Shown: positions 9,394-19,532, counted from the stretch's first letter. The stretch is DNA of 64,000 nucleotides from an uncultured Bacteroidota bacterium (GCA_903893815.1 CAITNS010000040.1:62001-126000), one strand, 5' to 3'. The notes: generated from the letters alone by a model not told the origin. Numbers and translations: made by a program.

Positions 9394-9843
9394 ATGAAAT
9401 CATATTTATTTTCACTAACTATTACATTGCTATTTTTTTCGGTTTTTTTAAATGCTCAAAATATAGTGTATAAAGAAGCTACTGTATCAAGACCAGCAGA
9501 GTTTTGGAAACCTATAACTTTATTAAATGGGACAAATACTCAAAATGGAGTAAGCTTTTATATGACTAAAGCGGAATGTAATTCAACTAATATTAAATTA
9601 CTAAAACTAATCAACGAAAACCCTTATGCTGTAATATTTAGTTATCAATTAACTGCTTCTGATCCAATTGTAAACGTTATGGTGCCAGCCTCTGTTTCTA
9701 TTGAAGGTTCATGTAACCCTTCTGATGAAAATGCGTCAAAATTAATTCTCCTTTCAAAAGAAAACAAAATCAAAACAGAAGAAAAAACAAAAGAAAATAA
9801 AGAGTTTTTATTATCGCATATTTCTGTCTCTAGATTTCAATAG
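9394..9843 (+). CDS. Small secreted protein of unknown function
   Basis: A protein of 149 residues with a clear signal peptide (MKSYLFSLTITLLFF, then FLNAQ), predicting export to the periplasm or beyond. The mature part has a short beta-rich region (FSYQLTASDPIVNVMVP), two cysteines (in KAECNS and EGSCNP) that could form a disulfide, and a lysine/glutamate-rich tail. No T9SS sorting domain is seen. It starts 44 bp before the second adhesin and is in the same direction, so the two may be one transcript. I do not recognise the family. An accessory or chaperone role for the adhesin is only a guess from position. Confidence 0.7.
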   Translation: MKSYLFSLTITLLFFSVFLNAQNIVYKEATVSRPAEFWKPITLLNGTNTQNGVSFYMTKAECNSTNIKLLKLINENPYAVIFSYQLTASDPIVNVMVPASVSIEGSCNPSDENASKLILLSKENKIKTEEKTKENKEFLLSHISVSRFQ

Positions 9844-9887
9844 TAGTATTAATAAAACAAAAATCTTTAAAATTTAAAACAACCAAC

Positions 9888-12800
9888 ATGAGGAAAAATT
9901 TATTTTTAATTTTAACTGTATTTTCATTAATTATTAATTTCGGTATTGATAATAAACTTCAAGCACAAACAGCGACAACAACTATTAACTATACTGGATT
10001 TTTAGGTTGCGGTGGCTGTGTTGTATGTGGGGGAGATTATTATTGTTTTAATACTTTAAGCAGCTATTGTGGTAACACAGCAGCATGTAATACTTCAACT
10101 TTTGTTAATCCTGTACCAGCCGGAAATATTGTTACAGGTGTAAATATTGGATATTTTAGTGCAGGATGTAATGGCGGATCCCTTTCTGCCAATATTAATG
10201 GGCAAGCTGTTCCTGCCGTAAACGAAGGTAGTTCAGGTTGTTTATGCTCTTCTGCTCCTTGTGTCCAAAGCGCATCATCGTCGAGTGTATTTCCTTGTGG
10301 TTTACCTGCATATAATAATGCTGCAGGAGGCATTAACTCACTTCAATTATGCACAGGAGCTGATGTTTGTATCAATCGGCTAGTTATTACACTAACCTAT
10401 GCCCCCGCAAATCAAGCATCACCTGCCAATCAGCCAACAAGCGTCTTAGGAGCAACGAATGTTTGTCCTGTCGCTGCCCAAACATTTTCTTGTCCCGCCG
10501 TTGCTAATGCGTCCTCATATAATTGGACTTTCCCAGCTGGCTGGACGATCAATTCAGGAGCAGGAACAAACGTGATTACTGCCACGCCAGGTTCTGCAGG
10601 TAACGTCTGTGTGATGGCTCAAAATTTATGCGGAAATAGTGCATACACATGTTTGTCAGTAGGATTATTAACAGCATCAACCCCGCCTACCAGCGCTAAC
10701 GCTAGTCCAAATCCTGTTTGTGCAAGTGCATCAACAACTACACTTAGTTTATCAGGCGGTTCTTTAGGATCAGCAGCATCCTGGAATTGGTATTCTGGAA
10801 GTTGCGGCGGCACATTAGTAGGTAGTGGGAGCTCCATTACCGTTGCTCCATCTTCAACAACCACATATTATGTAAGTGCGTCTGGAACATGTAATACAAC
10901 AGCATGCGCTTCATTAGTATTTACTGTAAATCCAGCTCCAACAGCTAATGCAGGAGCTACTCAAGCATTAAATTGTACTATAACAAATACAGTATTATCT
11001 GGCTCTGGAGGTGGAACATACTCTTGGTCAGGGCCTGGGGTTGTATCAGGAGGAACAACTGCAAATCCAACGGTAAATCTACCAGGCACTTACAGTTTAA
11101 TTGTAACAAGTGCGGGCTGTCCGTCTGCCGTATCAACTGTATTAGTTACACAAGACATAACGCCTCCTACTGCTACTGCATCAAATACCGCAACTTTAAC
11201 TTGTGCTACTACTACGGCAGCTTTAACGGCTACTGGTGGTGGAACTTATAACTGGTCGGGAATAGGAATCGTTTCTGGTGGAACAACAGCTAATCCAATT
11301 GTTAATGGAACTGGACCTTATGTTGTGACAGTTACTGCTGCTAACGGTTGCACTGCTACCGCTAATACTTCTGTTGCTCAAAATCTTACACCTCCAACTC
11401 CTTCAGCATCTAATACGGCAACATTAACTTGTGCTACAACTACTGCTGCTTTAACAGCTTCTGGAGGTGGAACTTATAGCTGGTCAGGAACCGGCATCGT
11501 TTCTGGTGGAACTACTGCTAATCCTATTGTTAACGGAACGGGGCCTTATCTTGTAACAGTAACTGCTGCTAACGGTTGTACAGCTACCGCAAATACTTCT
11601 GTTGCTCAAAATATTACGCCTCCTACTCCTTCAGCATCTAACACGGCAACATTAACTTGTGCTACAACTACAGCTGCTTTAACAGCTACTGGTGGTGGAA
11701 CTTATAATTGGTCGGGAACAGGAATCGTTTCTGGTGGAACTACGGATAACCCTATTGTTAATGGAACTGGGCCTTATGTTGTAACAGTTACGGCAGCTAA
11801 TGGTTGCACTGCTGCAGCTAATACTTCAGTTGCTCAAAATATTGCGCCTCCCGCTCCTACTGCTTCTAATTCAGGATCTTTAACTTGTACAACTACTTCT
11901 GTTACTTTGACTGGAACAAACGGTGGAACATACAACTGGAGTGGCCCAGGCATTTTAAGCGGGGCTAGTACTGCAAATCCTGTTGTTAATCTAATCGGTT
12001 CTTATGTAGTAACAGTAACAGCTGCAAACGGTTGTACAGCTACCGCAAATACCACTGTTTCTCAAAATACAACCGTGCCAACTGCAAATGCAGGTACAAC
12101 TCAAACATTAGTTTGTGGTGTTTCATCAGTTACATTAACTGGTTCTGGAAGCGCTGGTTCTAATGCCACTTGGCTAGGAGGCGTTTGTGGTTCCGCATCA
12201 AGTTTCACAACAACAGCATGTGCTCCAGGCACATATACATTAATAGCTACTGATGCTGTATCTACTTGTACAAATTCATCAACTGTATCTGTGAGTTCTT
12301 CTACTAATGTACCTCAAGCAACTGTAAATGCAATTACAAACTCTATAACATGTACAAATAGTGTTGTAGCAATTGGAGTAACATATAGCGGTACAGATCC
12401 TGTAACTTATATATGGTCTGGTCCTGGAATAACAGGAAGTACTACAAGTTCTGTAACAACAGCTAACTTGTCGGGAACATACAATGTTACTATTACAAAT
12501 ACATCTTCTAACTGCCAATCAGTTTATTCAGCTGTTGTTCCAACAAATACAACACCTGTAAGTGCAAATATTGCTCCATCAACATTATTAACTTGTATTA
12601 CAAATACAGTTAATTTATCCGTAACAACTGTTCCAACAGGCACTAACTATGCATATAGCTGGTCAGGTCCTGGAACAATAACAAATGGTACTACGGATAG
12701 CCCAACAGTTAATGCCGATGGTAGTTATGTAGTAACAATAACAGATAATATAAATGGTTGTGTAGGAAACTTTACAACGACAGTAGGATCAAATACAATT

Positions 12801-14534
12801 GCACCTACATTAAGTTTAACTGCTAATTCATTAACAACAACTTGTAGCACTCCAACCGTTACATTAAACGCGTCAAGTAATGCTGATCCTAATTCAACAT
12901 ACAGTTGGAGTGTTTCGGCAGGTGGCACATTAAATAATATAAATACAAGTAACCCTATTGCAGGTAGTGGTGGAGTTTATGATGTAGCTGTAACTAATAC
13001 GGTCAATGGTTGTGTATCTGCTCCTCAATCTGTAACAGTTAGTGCTGATGCTAATATTCCAACGTTTACATTAACATCTACTAGCGTATCGTTAACTTGT
13101 CTTTCATCTTCTGAAACAGTAACGTTAACTTCTACTTCTCCTGATTTAACTTACTCGTGGTCTCCAGCACCAATTGCAGGAGGAAACTCTGCTACACCTA
13201 CATTTAATACCCTTGGCACATATGTATGTGTTATTACAAATACTGTAAATAACTGTAGTACAGGAGCGGCACAAGTAACTGTTACTAGTAACACTAACGC
13301 TCCTACAATGGTTATTCCAGCGGGAGTATTAAATTGTACTTTTACAACTACTACTTTAGGTGGTGTTTCTACTCCAACAATAGGTTTGTCATATTCTTGG
13401 AGTGGTCCTGGCATCATTGGTTCTACTACAAGCTCATCAGTTAACGTGAACGTAGCAGGAAACTATGATGTTACTCTTTTAGATGCAGCAAATGGTTGTA
13501 CAAACACTATTAGCACTAGTGTAACTACAAATACAACGCCTCCAACGTTAAATGTTACAGCTACGAGTACTTTATTAAGCTGTGCAATTTCTTCAAGTAC
13601 ACTATCTGCTAGTACAAATGTAAGTTCAACACCTACATGGTCTACTCCTTCTGGTCCAGCCAGTAACCCTGTTATTGCTGGAATTGCAGGCAACTATATA
13701 GCAACAGTGACAGATGCAACTAATGGTTGTACCACGTCTTATACATTACTTGTTAGTGGAAGTACAGTTGCACCAACTGCTGATGCTGGAATTAGTACTG
13801 CTATTCCTTGTGGAACACCAACTGTTGCGTTAAATGGAACAACAACTTCTACAAATGTTGTAACCTATAATTGGTCGGGACCAAATTCCGGAAGTATTGT
13901 TTCAGGAAATTCATCTTCAAATCCAATTGTAATGGATCCAGGAGTATATACATTAACAGTAACAAATACTATAAGCGGATGTTCTGCAACTGCTACTATT
14001 AATGTTACTCAAGCAAATGTGAATGCAGCATTTACTGCAAATCTAAATAATGGTTTAACTCCTTTAGATGTTAATTTTACAGATGCAAGTACCGGAGTAA
14101 TAAACAACTATAATTGGGATTTTGGAGATGGCAGTAGTACTTCTCCAGCAACAAACCCTAACCATACATTTACAACAGGAACATATACAGTTACATTAAC
14201 TGTATCATCTGGACCATGTGTATCAATTGCAACTACTATTATTGTTGTAGAAGATGGATTAACTATAGAAATTCCAAACGTATTTACTCCTAACGGAGAT
14301 GGATCAAATGATATTTTACACATTAAATCATCAGGAGTTCAAGAAATATCTTTACAAATATTTAACCGCTGGGGACAAAAATTATATGAATTTGCTGGAC
14401 CAAAAGCATCTTGGGATGGATTAGCTCCCAGTGGTTCAGAAGTGCCAGAAGGAACTTATTTTTACTTTGTTAAAGCCAATGGTTTTGATGGACAGGAAAT
14501 AGAGAAACATGGTACGGTAAATTTATTTAGATAA
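9888..14534 (+). CDS. Giant T9SS type-B adhesin-like protein with tandem Ig-like repeats
   Basis: A 1548-residue secreted protein. Residues 1-27 are a signal peptide ending LQAQ. A cysteine-rich head (GCGGCVVCGGDYYC) follows. Then come Ig-like, SprB-type repeats rich in Ser, Thr and Gly with TYNWSGPG-type strands. Residues about 431-725 hold nearly identical 76-residue tandem units. A PKD domain (NWDFGDGS) lies near residue 1405, and a type-B (gliding-motility) sorting domain occupies about 1455-1548 with the canonical FTPNGDGSND and the end GTVNLFR. The C-terminal 90 residues are almost identical to the protein at 3-5792, so the two are paralogues exported by the same system. A role in adhesion or gliding is inferred from the family. 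No PorP/SprF gene follows it. Confidence 0.88.
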   Translation: MRKNLFLILTVFSLIINFGIDNKLQAQTATTTINYTGFLGCGGCVVCGGDYYCFNTLSSYCGNTAACNTSTFVNPVPAGNIVTGVNIGYFSAGCNGGSLSANINGQAVPAVNEGSSGCLCSSAPCVQSASSSSVFPCGLPAYNNAAGGINSLQLCTGADVCINRLVITLTYAPANQASPANQPTSVLGATNVCPVAAQTFSCPAVANASSYNWTFPAGWTINSGAGTNVITATPGSAGNVCVMAQNLCGNSAYTCLSVGLLTASTPPTSANASPNPVCASASTTTLSLSGGSLGSAASWNWYSGSCGGTLVGSGSSITVAPSSTTTYYVSASGTCNTTACASLVFTVNPAPTANAGATQALNCTITNTVLSGSGGGTYSWSGPGVVSGGTTANPTVNLPGTYSLIVTSAGCPSAVSTVLVTQDITPPTATASNTATLTCATTTAALTATGGGTYNWSGIGIVSGGTTANPIVNGTGPYVVTVTAANGCTATANTSVAQNLTPPTPSASNTATLTCATTTAALTASGGGTYSWSGTGIVSGGTTANPIVNGTGPYLVTVTAANGCTATANTSVAQNITPPTPSASNTATLTCATTTAALTATGGGTYNWSGTGIVSGGTTDNPIVNGTGPYVVTVTAANGCTAAANTSVAQNIAPPAPTASNSGSLTCTTTSVTLTGTNGGTYNWSGPGILSGASTANPVVNLIGSYVVTVTAANGCTATANTTVSQNTTVPTANAGTTQTLVCGVSSVTLTGSGSAGSNATWLGGVCGSASSFTTTACAPGTYTLIATDAVSTCTNSSTVSVSSSTNVPQATVNAITNSITCTNSVVAIGVTYSGTDPVTYIWSGPGITGSTTSSVTTANLSGTYNVTITNTSSNCQSVYSAVVPTNTTPVSANIAPSTLLTCITNTVNLSVTTVPTGTNYAYSWSGPGTITNGTTDSPTVNADGSYVVTITDNINGCVGNFTTTVGSNTIAPTLSLTANSLTTTCSTPTVTLNASSNADPNSTYSWSVSAGGTLNNINTSNPIAGSGGVYDVAVTNTVNGCVSAPQSVTVSADANIPTFTLTSTSVSLTCLSSSETVTLTSTSPDLTYSWSPAPIAGGNSATPTFNTLGTYVCVITNTVNNCSTGAAQVTVTSNTNAPTMVIPAGVLNCTFTTTTLGGVSTPTIGLSYSWSGPGIIGSTTSSSVNVNVAGNYDVTLLDAANGCTNTISTSVTTNTTPPTLNVTATSTLLSCAISSSTLSASTNVSSTPTWSTPSGPASNPVIAGIAGNYIATVTDATNGCTTSYTLLVSGSTVAPTADAGISTAIPCGTPTVALNGTTTSTNVVTYNWSGPNSGSIVSGNSSSNPIVMDPGVYTLTVTNTISGCSATATINVTQANVNAAFTANLNNGLTPLDVNFTDASTGVINNYNWDFGDGSSTSPATNPNHTFTTGTYTVTLTVSSGPCVSIATTIIVVEDGLTIEIPNVFTPNGDGSNDILHIKSSGVQEISLQIFNRWGQKLYEFAGPKASWDGLAPSGSEVPEGTYFYFVKANGFDGQEIEKHGTVNLFR
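11178..12061 (+). repeat. Tandem 228-bp coding repeats, about four copies
   Basis: Units begin at 11178, 11406, 11634 and 11862. Each codes for 76 residues starting ASNTATLTC (the fourth starts ASNSGSLTC). The first three are nearly identical in protein, but their DNA differs at many synonymous sites. The array could expand or contract by recombination without changing the frame. Confidence 0.88.
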
Positions 14535-14549
14535 AATTTTCACGTGTAA

Positions 14550-14588
14550 CTAAAAAATCCCGTCAAATTTGACAGGATTTTTTAGTTT
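14550..14588 (+). terminator. Terminator after the second adhesin gene
   Basis: CTAAAAAATCC at 14550-14560 pairs with GGATTTTTTAG at 14575-14585 around the palindrome GTCAAATTTGAC. It ends in a T run, 16 nt after the stop codon. It separates the adhesin island from the ribosomal cluster. Confidence 0.85.
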
Positions 14589-14761
14589 AATGCTTATTGG
14601 TATTAGACTACAGGTAATTTTCAATAAACTTTTGCCCTGAAAAAAGATTCAAAAAAATCTCAAATTGAACAAGAAATTTTGCCAGTTTGAACCCGTAATA
14701 TGTAAATTTAGTCTATTCATACAAAAAAATCAAAGAAACTTTAATATTTTTCAACAATTTT

Positions 14762-14792
14762 TTTGTTGATGAAGAAAATAATTCTATCTTTG
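14762..14792 (+). promoter_or_regulatory. Promoter of the str-S10-spc-alpha cluster
   Basis: TTTG at 14762-14765, then 19 nt, then TATCTTTG at 14785-14792. This is an exact fit to the Bacteroidota sigma-70 consensus (TTTG, 17-23 nt, TAnnTTTG). The start of transcription should be near 14797-14800, about 56-59 nt before rpsL. Confidence 0.85.
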
Positions 14793-14796
14793 CCGT

Positions 14797-14809
14797 CCCC
14801 AAAATGGGG
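14797..14809 (+). promoter_or_regulatory. Small hairpin at the 5' end of the rpsL leader
   Basis: CCCC at 14797-14800 and GGGG at 14806-14809 pair around AAAAT. The hairpin lies at the predicted transcript start, where it could protect the mRNA 5' end. It is short, and no ligand or protein site is recognised. Confidence 0.45.
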
Positions 14810-14855
14810 AGAAAGCGTAAATTATAGTAAAATCAAGTAATACCAAGGATTTAAG

Positions 14856-15266
14856 ATGCCTACGATATCGCAATTAGTAAGAAAAGGTCGCTTTAAAGCA
14901 CCTAACAAAAGTAAATCGGCCGCTTTGGACTCATGTCCACAACGCCGTGGTGTATGTACACGTGTGTATACTACAACCCCTAAAAAACCTAACTCAGCTA
15001 TGCGTAAAGTAGCGAAGGTGCGTTTAACAAATAAGCAAGAGGTTATTGCTTATATCCCTGGTGAGGGTCATAACTTGCAAGAGCACAGTATCGTTTTGGT
15101 ACGTGGTGGTCGTGTTAAGGATTTACCGGGTGTTCGTTATCACATCGTTCGTGGATCTTTAGATACTGCGGGTGTAGAAGGTAGAAAACAACAACGTTCT
15201 AAATACGGAACTAAACGTCCTAAGGCAGGTGCTGTTGCAGCTCCAGCAAAAGGGAAGAAAAAATAA
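14856..15266 (+). CDS. rpsL: 30S ribosomal protein S12
   Basis: uS12, 136 residues, part of the decoding centre of the 30S subunit. The N-terminus [12 protein letters not shown] and the core [17 protein letters not shown] are diagnostic, as is [11 protein letters not shown]. The lysines that mutate in streptomycin resistance in other bacteria (in PKKPNS and GGRVKDLP) are both wild type. A lysine-rich tail ends in KGKKK. It is the first gene of the 32-gene cluster, about 64 nt after the promoter. AAGGA lies upstream of the ATG but is only a weak Shine-Dalgarno sequence. Confidence 0.98.
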   Translation: MPTISQLVRKGRFKAPNKSKSAALDSCPQRRGVCTRVYTTTPKKPNSAMRKVAKVRLTNKQEVIAYIPGEGHNLQEHSIVLVRGGRVKDLPGVRYHIVRGSLDTAGVEGRKQQRSKYGTKRPKAGAVAAPAKGKKK

Positions 15267-15296
15267 TATTAAGAAAATTTAAGTAGATTTCAAGAA

Positions 15297-15764
15297 ATGA
15301 GAAAATCAACCGCTAAAAAAAGAATTCTGTTACCAGATCCAATTTATAACGATATTTTGGTAACACGTTTTTTAAACAGTTTAATGTATGACGGTAAGAA
15401 AAATACCGCTTCAAAAATATTCCATGAGTGTTTGGAAATCGTTGCAAAACGTACTAACGAAGATGGATTAGAAGTATTCAAAAAAGGTTTAGGTAATGTT
15501 ACGCCACAAGTTGAGGTTCGTTCTCGTCGTGTTGGTGGAGCAACTTTCCAAATTCCTTCTGAGGTTCGTCCAGAAAGAAAATTAGCTTTAGCTATAAAGT
15601 GGTTAATTACTTACGCTCGTAAACGTAACGAAAAGTCAATGGCTCAAAAACTAGCTGGTGAAATAGTTTCTGCTTCTAAAGAAGAAGGTGCTGCTTTCAA
15701 AAAGAAGGAAGACGTTCATAAAATGGCTGAAGCCAACAAAGCATTCTCACACTTTAGATTCTAA
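15297..15764 (+). CDS. rpsG: 30S ribosomal protein S7
   Basis: uS7, 155 residues, the usual length. It starts assembly of the 30S head by binding the 3' major domain of 16S rRNA and lies at the E site. Diagnostic segments are [15 protein letters not shown], the [10 protein letters not shown] helix and [16 protein letters not shown]. It sits 30 nt after rpsL and 6 nt before fusA. In other bacteria S7 represses translation of the str operon; the leader here shows no site I can recognise. Confidence 0.98.
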   Translation: MRKSTAKKRILLPDPIYNDILVTRFLNSLMYDGKKNTASKIFHECLEIVAKRTNEDGLEVFKKGLGNVTPQVEVRSRRVGGATFQIPSEVRPERKLALAIKWLITYARKRNEKSMAQKLAGEIVSASKEEGAAFKKKEDVHKMAEANKAFSHFRF

Positions 15765-15770
15765 TTAGAA

Positions 15771-17885
15771 ATGGCTGACTTAAGATATACAAGAAATATT
15801 GGGATTGCTGCTCATATTGATGCAGGTAAAACTACAACAACTGAGCGTATCCTTTACTATACAGGTGTTAACCATAAAATAGGTGAAGTTCACGAAGGTG
15901 CAGCTACTATGGATTGGATGGCGCAAGAACAAGAACGTGGTATTACTATTACTTCTGCTGCAACAACTTGTTTTTGGAAATACCGTGATAATAATTACAA
16001 AATTAACATCATTGATACACCAGGACACGTTGACTTTACAGTTGAGGTGAACCGTTCATTACGTGTATTAGATGGCTTAGTGTTTTTGTTTTCAGCAGTT
16101 GATGGTGTTGAGCCTCAATCTGAAACTAATTGGCGTTTAGCTGATAACTACAATGTTACTCGTTTAGGTTTCGTTAATAAAATGGACCGTCAAGGAGCTG
16201 ACTTCTTAAAAGTAGTTAAACAAACAAGAGAAATTTTAGGTGGTAATGCAGTTCCTCTTCAAATCCCAATCGGTGCTGAAGAAAACTTTATTGGTGTTGT
16301 TGATTTAATTAACTTCCGTGGTATTGTTTGGAATGAGCATGATAAAGGAATGACTTTTAAAGAAGTTCCAATTCCTGCAGATTTATTAGAAGAAGCAACT
16401 GAGTGGAGAGAAAAAATGTTGGAAGCTGTTTCTGAATTTGATGATAAAATTATGGAGAAGTTTTTTGACGCTCCAGAAACTATAACTGAAAGAGAAGTAT
16501 TAGACGCATTGCGTAAAGCTTGTGTTGCAAATAAAATTGTTCCAATGGTATGTGGTTCATCTTTCAAAAACAAAGGTGTTCAAACAATGTTGGATTTGGT
16601 TATGGAATTAATGCCATCTCCATTAGATAAGCCTGAAACAATGGGAACACATCCTGATACGGGAGCAGAAATTTCTCGTAAACCAGATGTTAAAGAACCA
16701 TTTACAGCATTAGCATTTAAAATTGCAACTGATCCATTCGTAGGTCGTTTGTGTTTCTTCCGTGCTTATTCTGGTCGTTTAGATGCAGGTTCTTATGTAT
16801 TGAACACGCGTTCAGGAAATAAAGAACGTATCTCTCGTATTTTCCAAATGCATGCTAACAAACAAAACCCTGTTGAATTTTTAGAAGCAGGTGATATTGG
16901 AGCAGCAGTAGGATTCAAAGATATTAAAACTGGTGATACTTTATGTGATGAAAAACATCCAATTGTATTAGAAGCCATGAATTTCCCTGAGCCTGTAATC
17001 GGTATTGCTATTGAGCCAAAAACTCAAGGTGATTTAGATCGTTTAGGGGTGGGATTACATAAATTAGCTGAAGAAGATCCAACTTTCCGTGTTCATACGG
17101 ATGAGGATTCTGGCCAAACTATTATCTCAGGTATGGGAGAGTTACACTTAGAAATTATTGTTGACCGTTTAAAACGTGAGTTTAAGGTTGAAGTAAATCA
17201 AGGTGAACCTCAAGTATCTTATAAAGAATCTATTTCTGCAACTTACGATCACCGTGAAGTTTACAAAAAACAAACTGGTGGACGTGGTAAATTTGCTGAT
17301 ATTAAAATTGTATTAGGTCCTGTAGATTCTGATTTCGATAGAACAAAAGGAGATTTACAATTTGTTAATGAAATTTCTGGTGGTTCAATTCCTCGTGAAT
17401 TTATCCCTTCTATTGAAAAAGGATTCAAAGCGTCTATGTTAAACGGTGTATTAGCTGGTTACCCATTAGATAACTTAAAAGTTCGTTTAATTGATGGATC
17501 TTTCCATGCTGTCGATTCAGATTCATTATCTTTTGAGATTTGTGCTCGTTCTGCATACCGTGAAGCATTGCCTAAATGTAAGCCAGTATTATTGGAGCCT
17601 ATCATGAAAATTGAAGTATTAACTCCGGAGCAGAACATGGGTGATGTTGTAGGTGACTTAAACCGTCGTCGTGGCATGATTGAAGGAATGGATACAAAAA
17701 ATAACTCTCAAGTTATTAAAGCTAAAGTTCCTTTATCTGAAATGTTTGGTTACGTAACTCAATTACGTACTTTAACTTCAGGCCGTGCAACATCAACAAT
17801 GGAATTCTCTCACTATGCTGATGCACCTGCAAACGTTGCGGCTGATGTAATAGCGAAAGTAAAAGGTAATAAAGAAAAAGTATAA
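15771..17885 (+). CDS. fusA: Translation elongation factor G
   Basis: A GTPase of 704 residues that drives translocation of tRNA and mRNA on the ribosome. The GTP-binding motifs are all present: P-loop [13 protein letters not shown] at about 15-27, DTPGH near 84 and NKMD near 138. Switch-I residues RGITITSAA are intact. Domains II to V follow at normal length ([10 protein letters not shown] in domain [16 protein letters not shown] in domain V). It lies between rpsG and rpsJ, where many bacteria also have tuf; tuf is absent here. This is the canonical EF-G rather than a paralogue, judging by its place in the str operon. Confidence 0.98.
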   Translation: MADLRYTRNIGIAAHIDAGKTTTTERILYYTGVNHKIGEVHEGAATMDWMAQEQERGITITSAATTCFWKYRDNNYKINIIDTPGHVDFTVEVNRSLRVLDGLVFLFSAVDGVEPQSETNWRLADNYNVTRLGFVNKMDRQGADFLKVVKQTREILGGNAVPLQIPIGAEENFIGVVDLINFRGIVWNEHDKGMTFKEVPIPADLLEEATEWREKMLEAVSEFDDKIMEKFFDAPETITEREVLDALRKACVANKIVPMVCGSSFKNKGVQTMLDLVMELMPSPLDKPETMGTHPDTGAEISRKPDVKEPFTALAFKIATDPFVGRLCFFRAYSGRLDAGSYVLNTRSGNKERISRIFQMHANKQNPVEFLEAGDIGAAVGFKDIKTGDTLCDEKHPIVLEAMNFPEPVIGIAIEPKTQGDLDRLGVGLHKLAEEDPTFRVHTDEDSGQTIISGMGELHLEIIVDRLKREFKVEVNQGEPQVSYKESISATYDHREVYKKQTGGRGKFADIKIVLGPVDSDFDRTKGDLQFVNEISGGSIPREFIPSIEKGFKASMLNGVLAGYPLDNLKVRLIDGSFHAVDSDSLSFEICARSAYREALPKCKPVLLEPIMKIEVLTPEQNMGDVVGDLNRRRGMIEGMDTKNNSQVIKAKVPLSEMFGYVTQLRTLTSGRATSTMEFSHYADAPANVAADVIAKVKGNKEKV

Positions 17886-17903
17886 TAGTATTATAAATAT
17901 CAC

Positions 17904-18209
17904 ATGAGCCAAAGAATTAGAATCAAATTAAAATCTTACGATTACAACTTAGTTGATAAATCCGCTGAGAAAATCGTTAAAACTGTGAAAATGACAGGAG
18001 CTGTAGTTAATGGTCCAATTCCATTACCTACTAACAAAAGAATCTTCACTGTTTTACGTTCACCACACGTTAACAAAAAAGCGCGTGAGCAATTCCAAGT
18101 TTGTGCATACAAACGTTTATTGGATATCTACAGTTCTTCTTCGAAAACAGTAGATGCTTTAATGAAATTAGAATTGCCTTCAGGAGTTGAAGTTGAAATT
18201 AAAGTTTAA
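17904..18209 (+). CDS. rpsJ: 30S ribosomal protein S10 (NusE)
   Basis: uS10, 101 residues. It is part of the 30S head and also acts as NusE with NusB in antitermination. The N-terminus [23 protein letters not shown] and the motif [28 protein letters not shown] are diagnostic, and the length is typical. It opens the S10 part of the cluster 18 nt after fusA, with no separate promoter seen. A 72-nt spacer before rplC is longer than most in the cluster. Confidence 0.98.
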   Translation: MSQRIRIKLKSYDYNLVDKSAEKIVKTVKMTGAVVNGPIPLPTNKRIFTVLRSPHVNKKAREQFQVCAYKRLLDIYSSSSKTVDALMKLELPSGVEVEIKV

Positions 18210-18281
18210 CCCTCTGTTTTTTAAAGGAAACTCGGGAATCAAAAAAATAAAATAAGTAAATAACAAAAAATAAAAAGTAAA

Positions 18282-18899
18282 ATGTCTGGAATTATTGGTA
18301 AAAAAATAGGAATGACTAGCTTCTTCGATGCCAATGGCAAGTATGTGCCATGCACAGTAATAGAAGCAGGTCCTTGCGTGGTTACGCAAGTAAAAACCAA
18401 TGAAAAAGACGGTTACACAGCTTTACAGTTAGCTTACGATGAGAAGAAAGAAAAACACACATCGTCTGCTATGAAAGGTCATTTTGAATTAGCAAAAACT
18501 ACCCCAAAACGTAAAATTGTTGAGTTCCGTTCTTTTGAGGAAACAAAAAATTTAGGTGATATCGTAACATTAGATATGTTTGCAGAAGGCGACTTCGTAG
18601 ATATCGTTGGTACATCAAAAGGAAAAGGTTTTCAAGGTGTAGTAAAACGTCACGGTTTTGGTGGTGTTGGTGGTTCAACTCACGGTCAGCATGATCGTTC
18701 TAGAGCGCCAGGATCATTAGGAGCTTCTTCAGATCCTTCTCGTGTATTTAAAGGTATGCGTATGGCTGGAAGAATGGGTGGAGATAGAAAGAAAATCCAA
18801 AATTTGGTAGTAGTTAAAATAATGGCAGAAAAGAACGTTCTTTTAATCAAAGGATCTGTTCCGGGTGCTAAAGGGTCTTACGTTATAATCGAGAAGTAA
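18282..18899 (+). CDS. rplC: 50S ribosomal protein L3
   Basis: uL3, 205 residues, an early-assembling 50S protein near the peptidyl transferase centre. It starts [16 protein letters not shown] and has the long extension with [20 protein letters not shown], followed by [21 protein letters not shown]. The conserved glutamine in STHGQ, which PrmB methylates in other bacteria, is present. It is separated from rplD by only two bases. Confidence 0.98.
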   Translation: MSGIIGKKIGMTSFFDANGKYVPCTVIEAGPCVVTQVKTNEKDGYTALQLAYDEKKEKHTSSAMKGHFELAKTTPKRKIVEFRSFEETKNLGDIVTLDMFAEGDFVDIVGTSKGKGFQGVVKRHGFGGVGGSTHGQHDRSRAPGSLGASSDPSRVFKGMRMAGRMGGDRKKIQNLVVVKIMAEKNVLLIKGSVPGAKGSYVIIEK

Positions 18900-18901
18900 T
18901 C

Positions 18902-19531
18902 ATGCAAGTAGAAGTATTAAACATAAGCGGAAAAAAGACTGCTAAAAAAGTAGATTTAGTAGATGGGATTTTTGGTGTAGAGCCAAGTGATCACAGTATA
19001 TATTTAGATGTTAAGCATTATTTAGCTGCTCAACGTCAAGGAACACACAAATCAAAAGAGCGTGCTGAGATTTCAAGAACGACTAAAAAATTAAAAAAAC
19101 AAAAAGGATCAGGTGGAGCTCGTGCGGGTTCTATGAAGTCTCCATTGTTTATTGGTGGTGGTCGTGCATTTGGTCCTCGTCCTCGTGATTACTCTTTCAA
19201 ATTGAACAAGAAAACTAAAGTGGTAGCTCGTTTATCAGCTTTAACTTATAAAGCTAAAGAAAATGCAATTACTGTATTAGAAGACTTTACATTTGAAGCT
19301 CCAAAAACAAGTAATTATGTTGATTTGATTAAAAATTTAAACTTAGCTGATAAAAAAACATTATTAGTGTTGGGTGAGTCAAATAATAATGTATATTTGT
19401 CGTCCCGAAATTTAAAGGGTGCGAAAGTTATAAACGCCTCAGATTTAAACACTTATGATATCGTTAATGCAGAAAAATTAATTTTATTAGAAAGTTCGGT
19501 AAAAGTATTAGAATCATTATTAAACAAATAA
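18902..19531 (+). CDS. rplD: 50S ribosomal protein L4
   Basis: uL4, 209 residues, whose extended loop lines the peptide exit tunnel. The loop is visible as [16 protein letters not shown], then [18 protein letters not shown]. The C-terminal globular domain is of normal length. In gamma-proteobacteria L4 represses the S10 operon, but no similar leader structure is seen here. It starts two bases after rplC and ends one base before rplW, consistent with translational coupling. Confidence 0.98.
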   Translation: MQVEVLNISGKKTAKKVDLVDGIFGVEPSDHSIYLDVKHYLAAQRQGTHKSKERAEISRTTKKLKKQKGSGGARAGSMKSPLFIGGGRAFGPRPRDYSFKLNKKTKVVARLSALTYKAKENAITVLEDFTFEAPKTSNYVDLIKNLNLADKKTLLVLGESNNNVYLSSRNLKGAKVINASDLNTYDIVNAEKLILLESSVKVLESLLNK

Positions 19532-19532
19532 A

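Noticed and set aside
11178-12061. CRISPR-like regular repeats
   Set aside because: The period of 228 bp, the intact reading frame and the lack of short palindromic repeats show coding tandem repeats.
15780-17677. Minus-strand ORFs within fusA and other ribosomal genes
   Set aside because: All are antisense to highly conserved genes and show no protein family.
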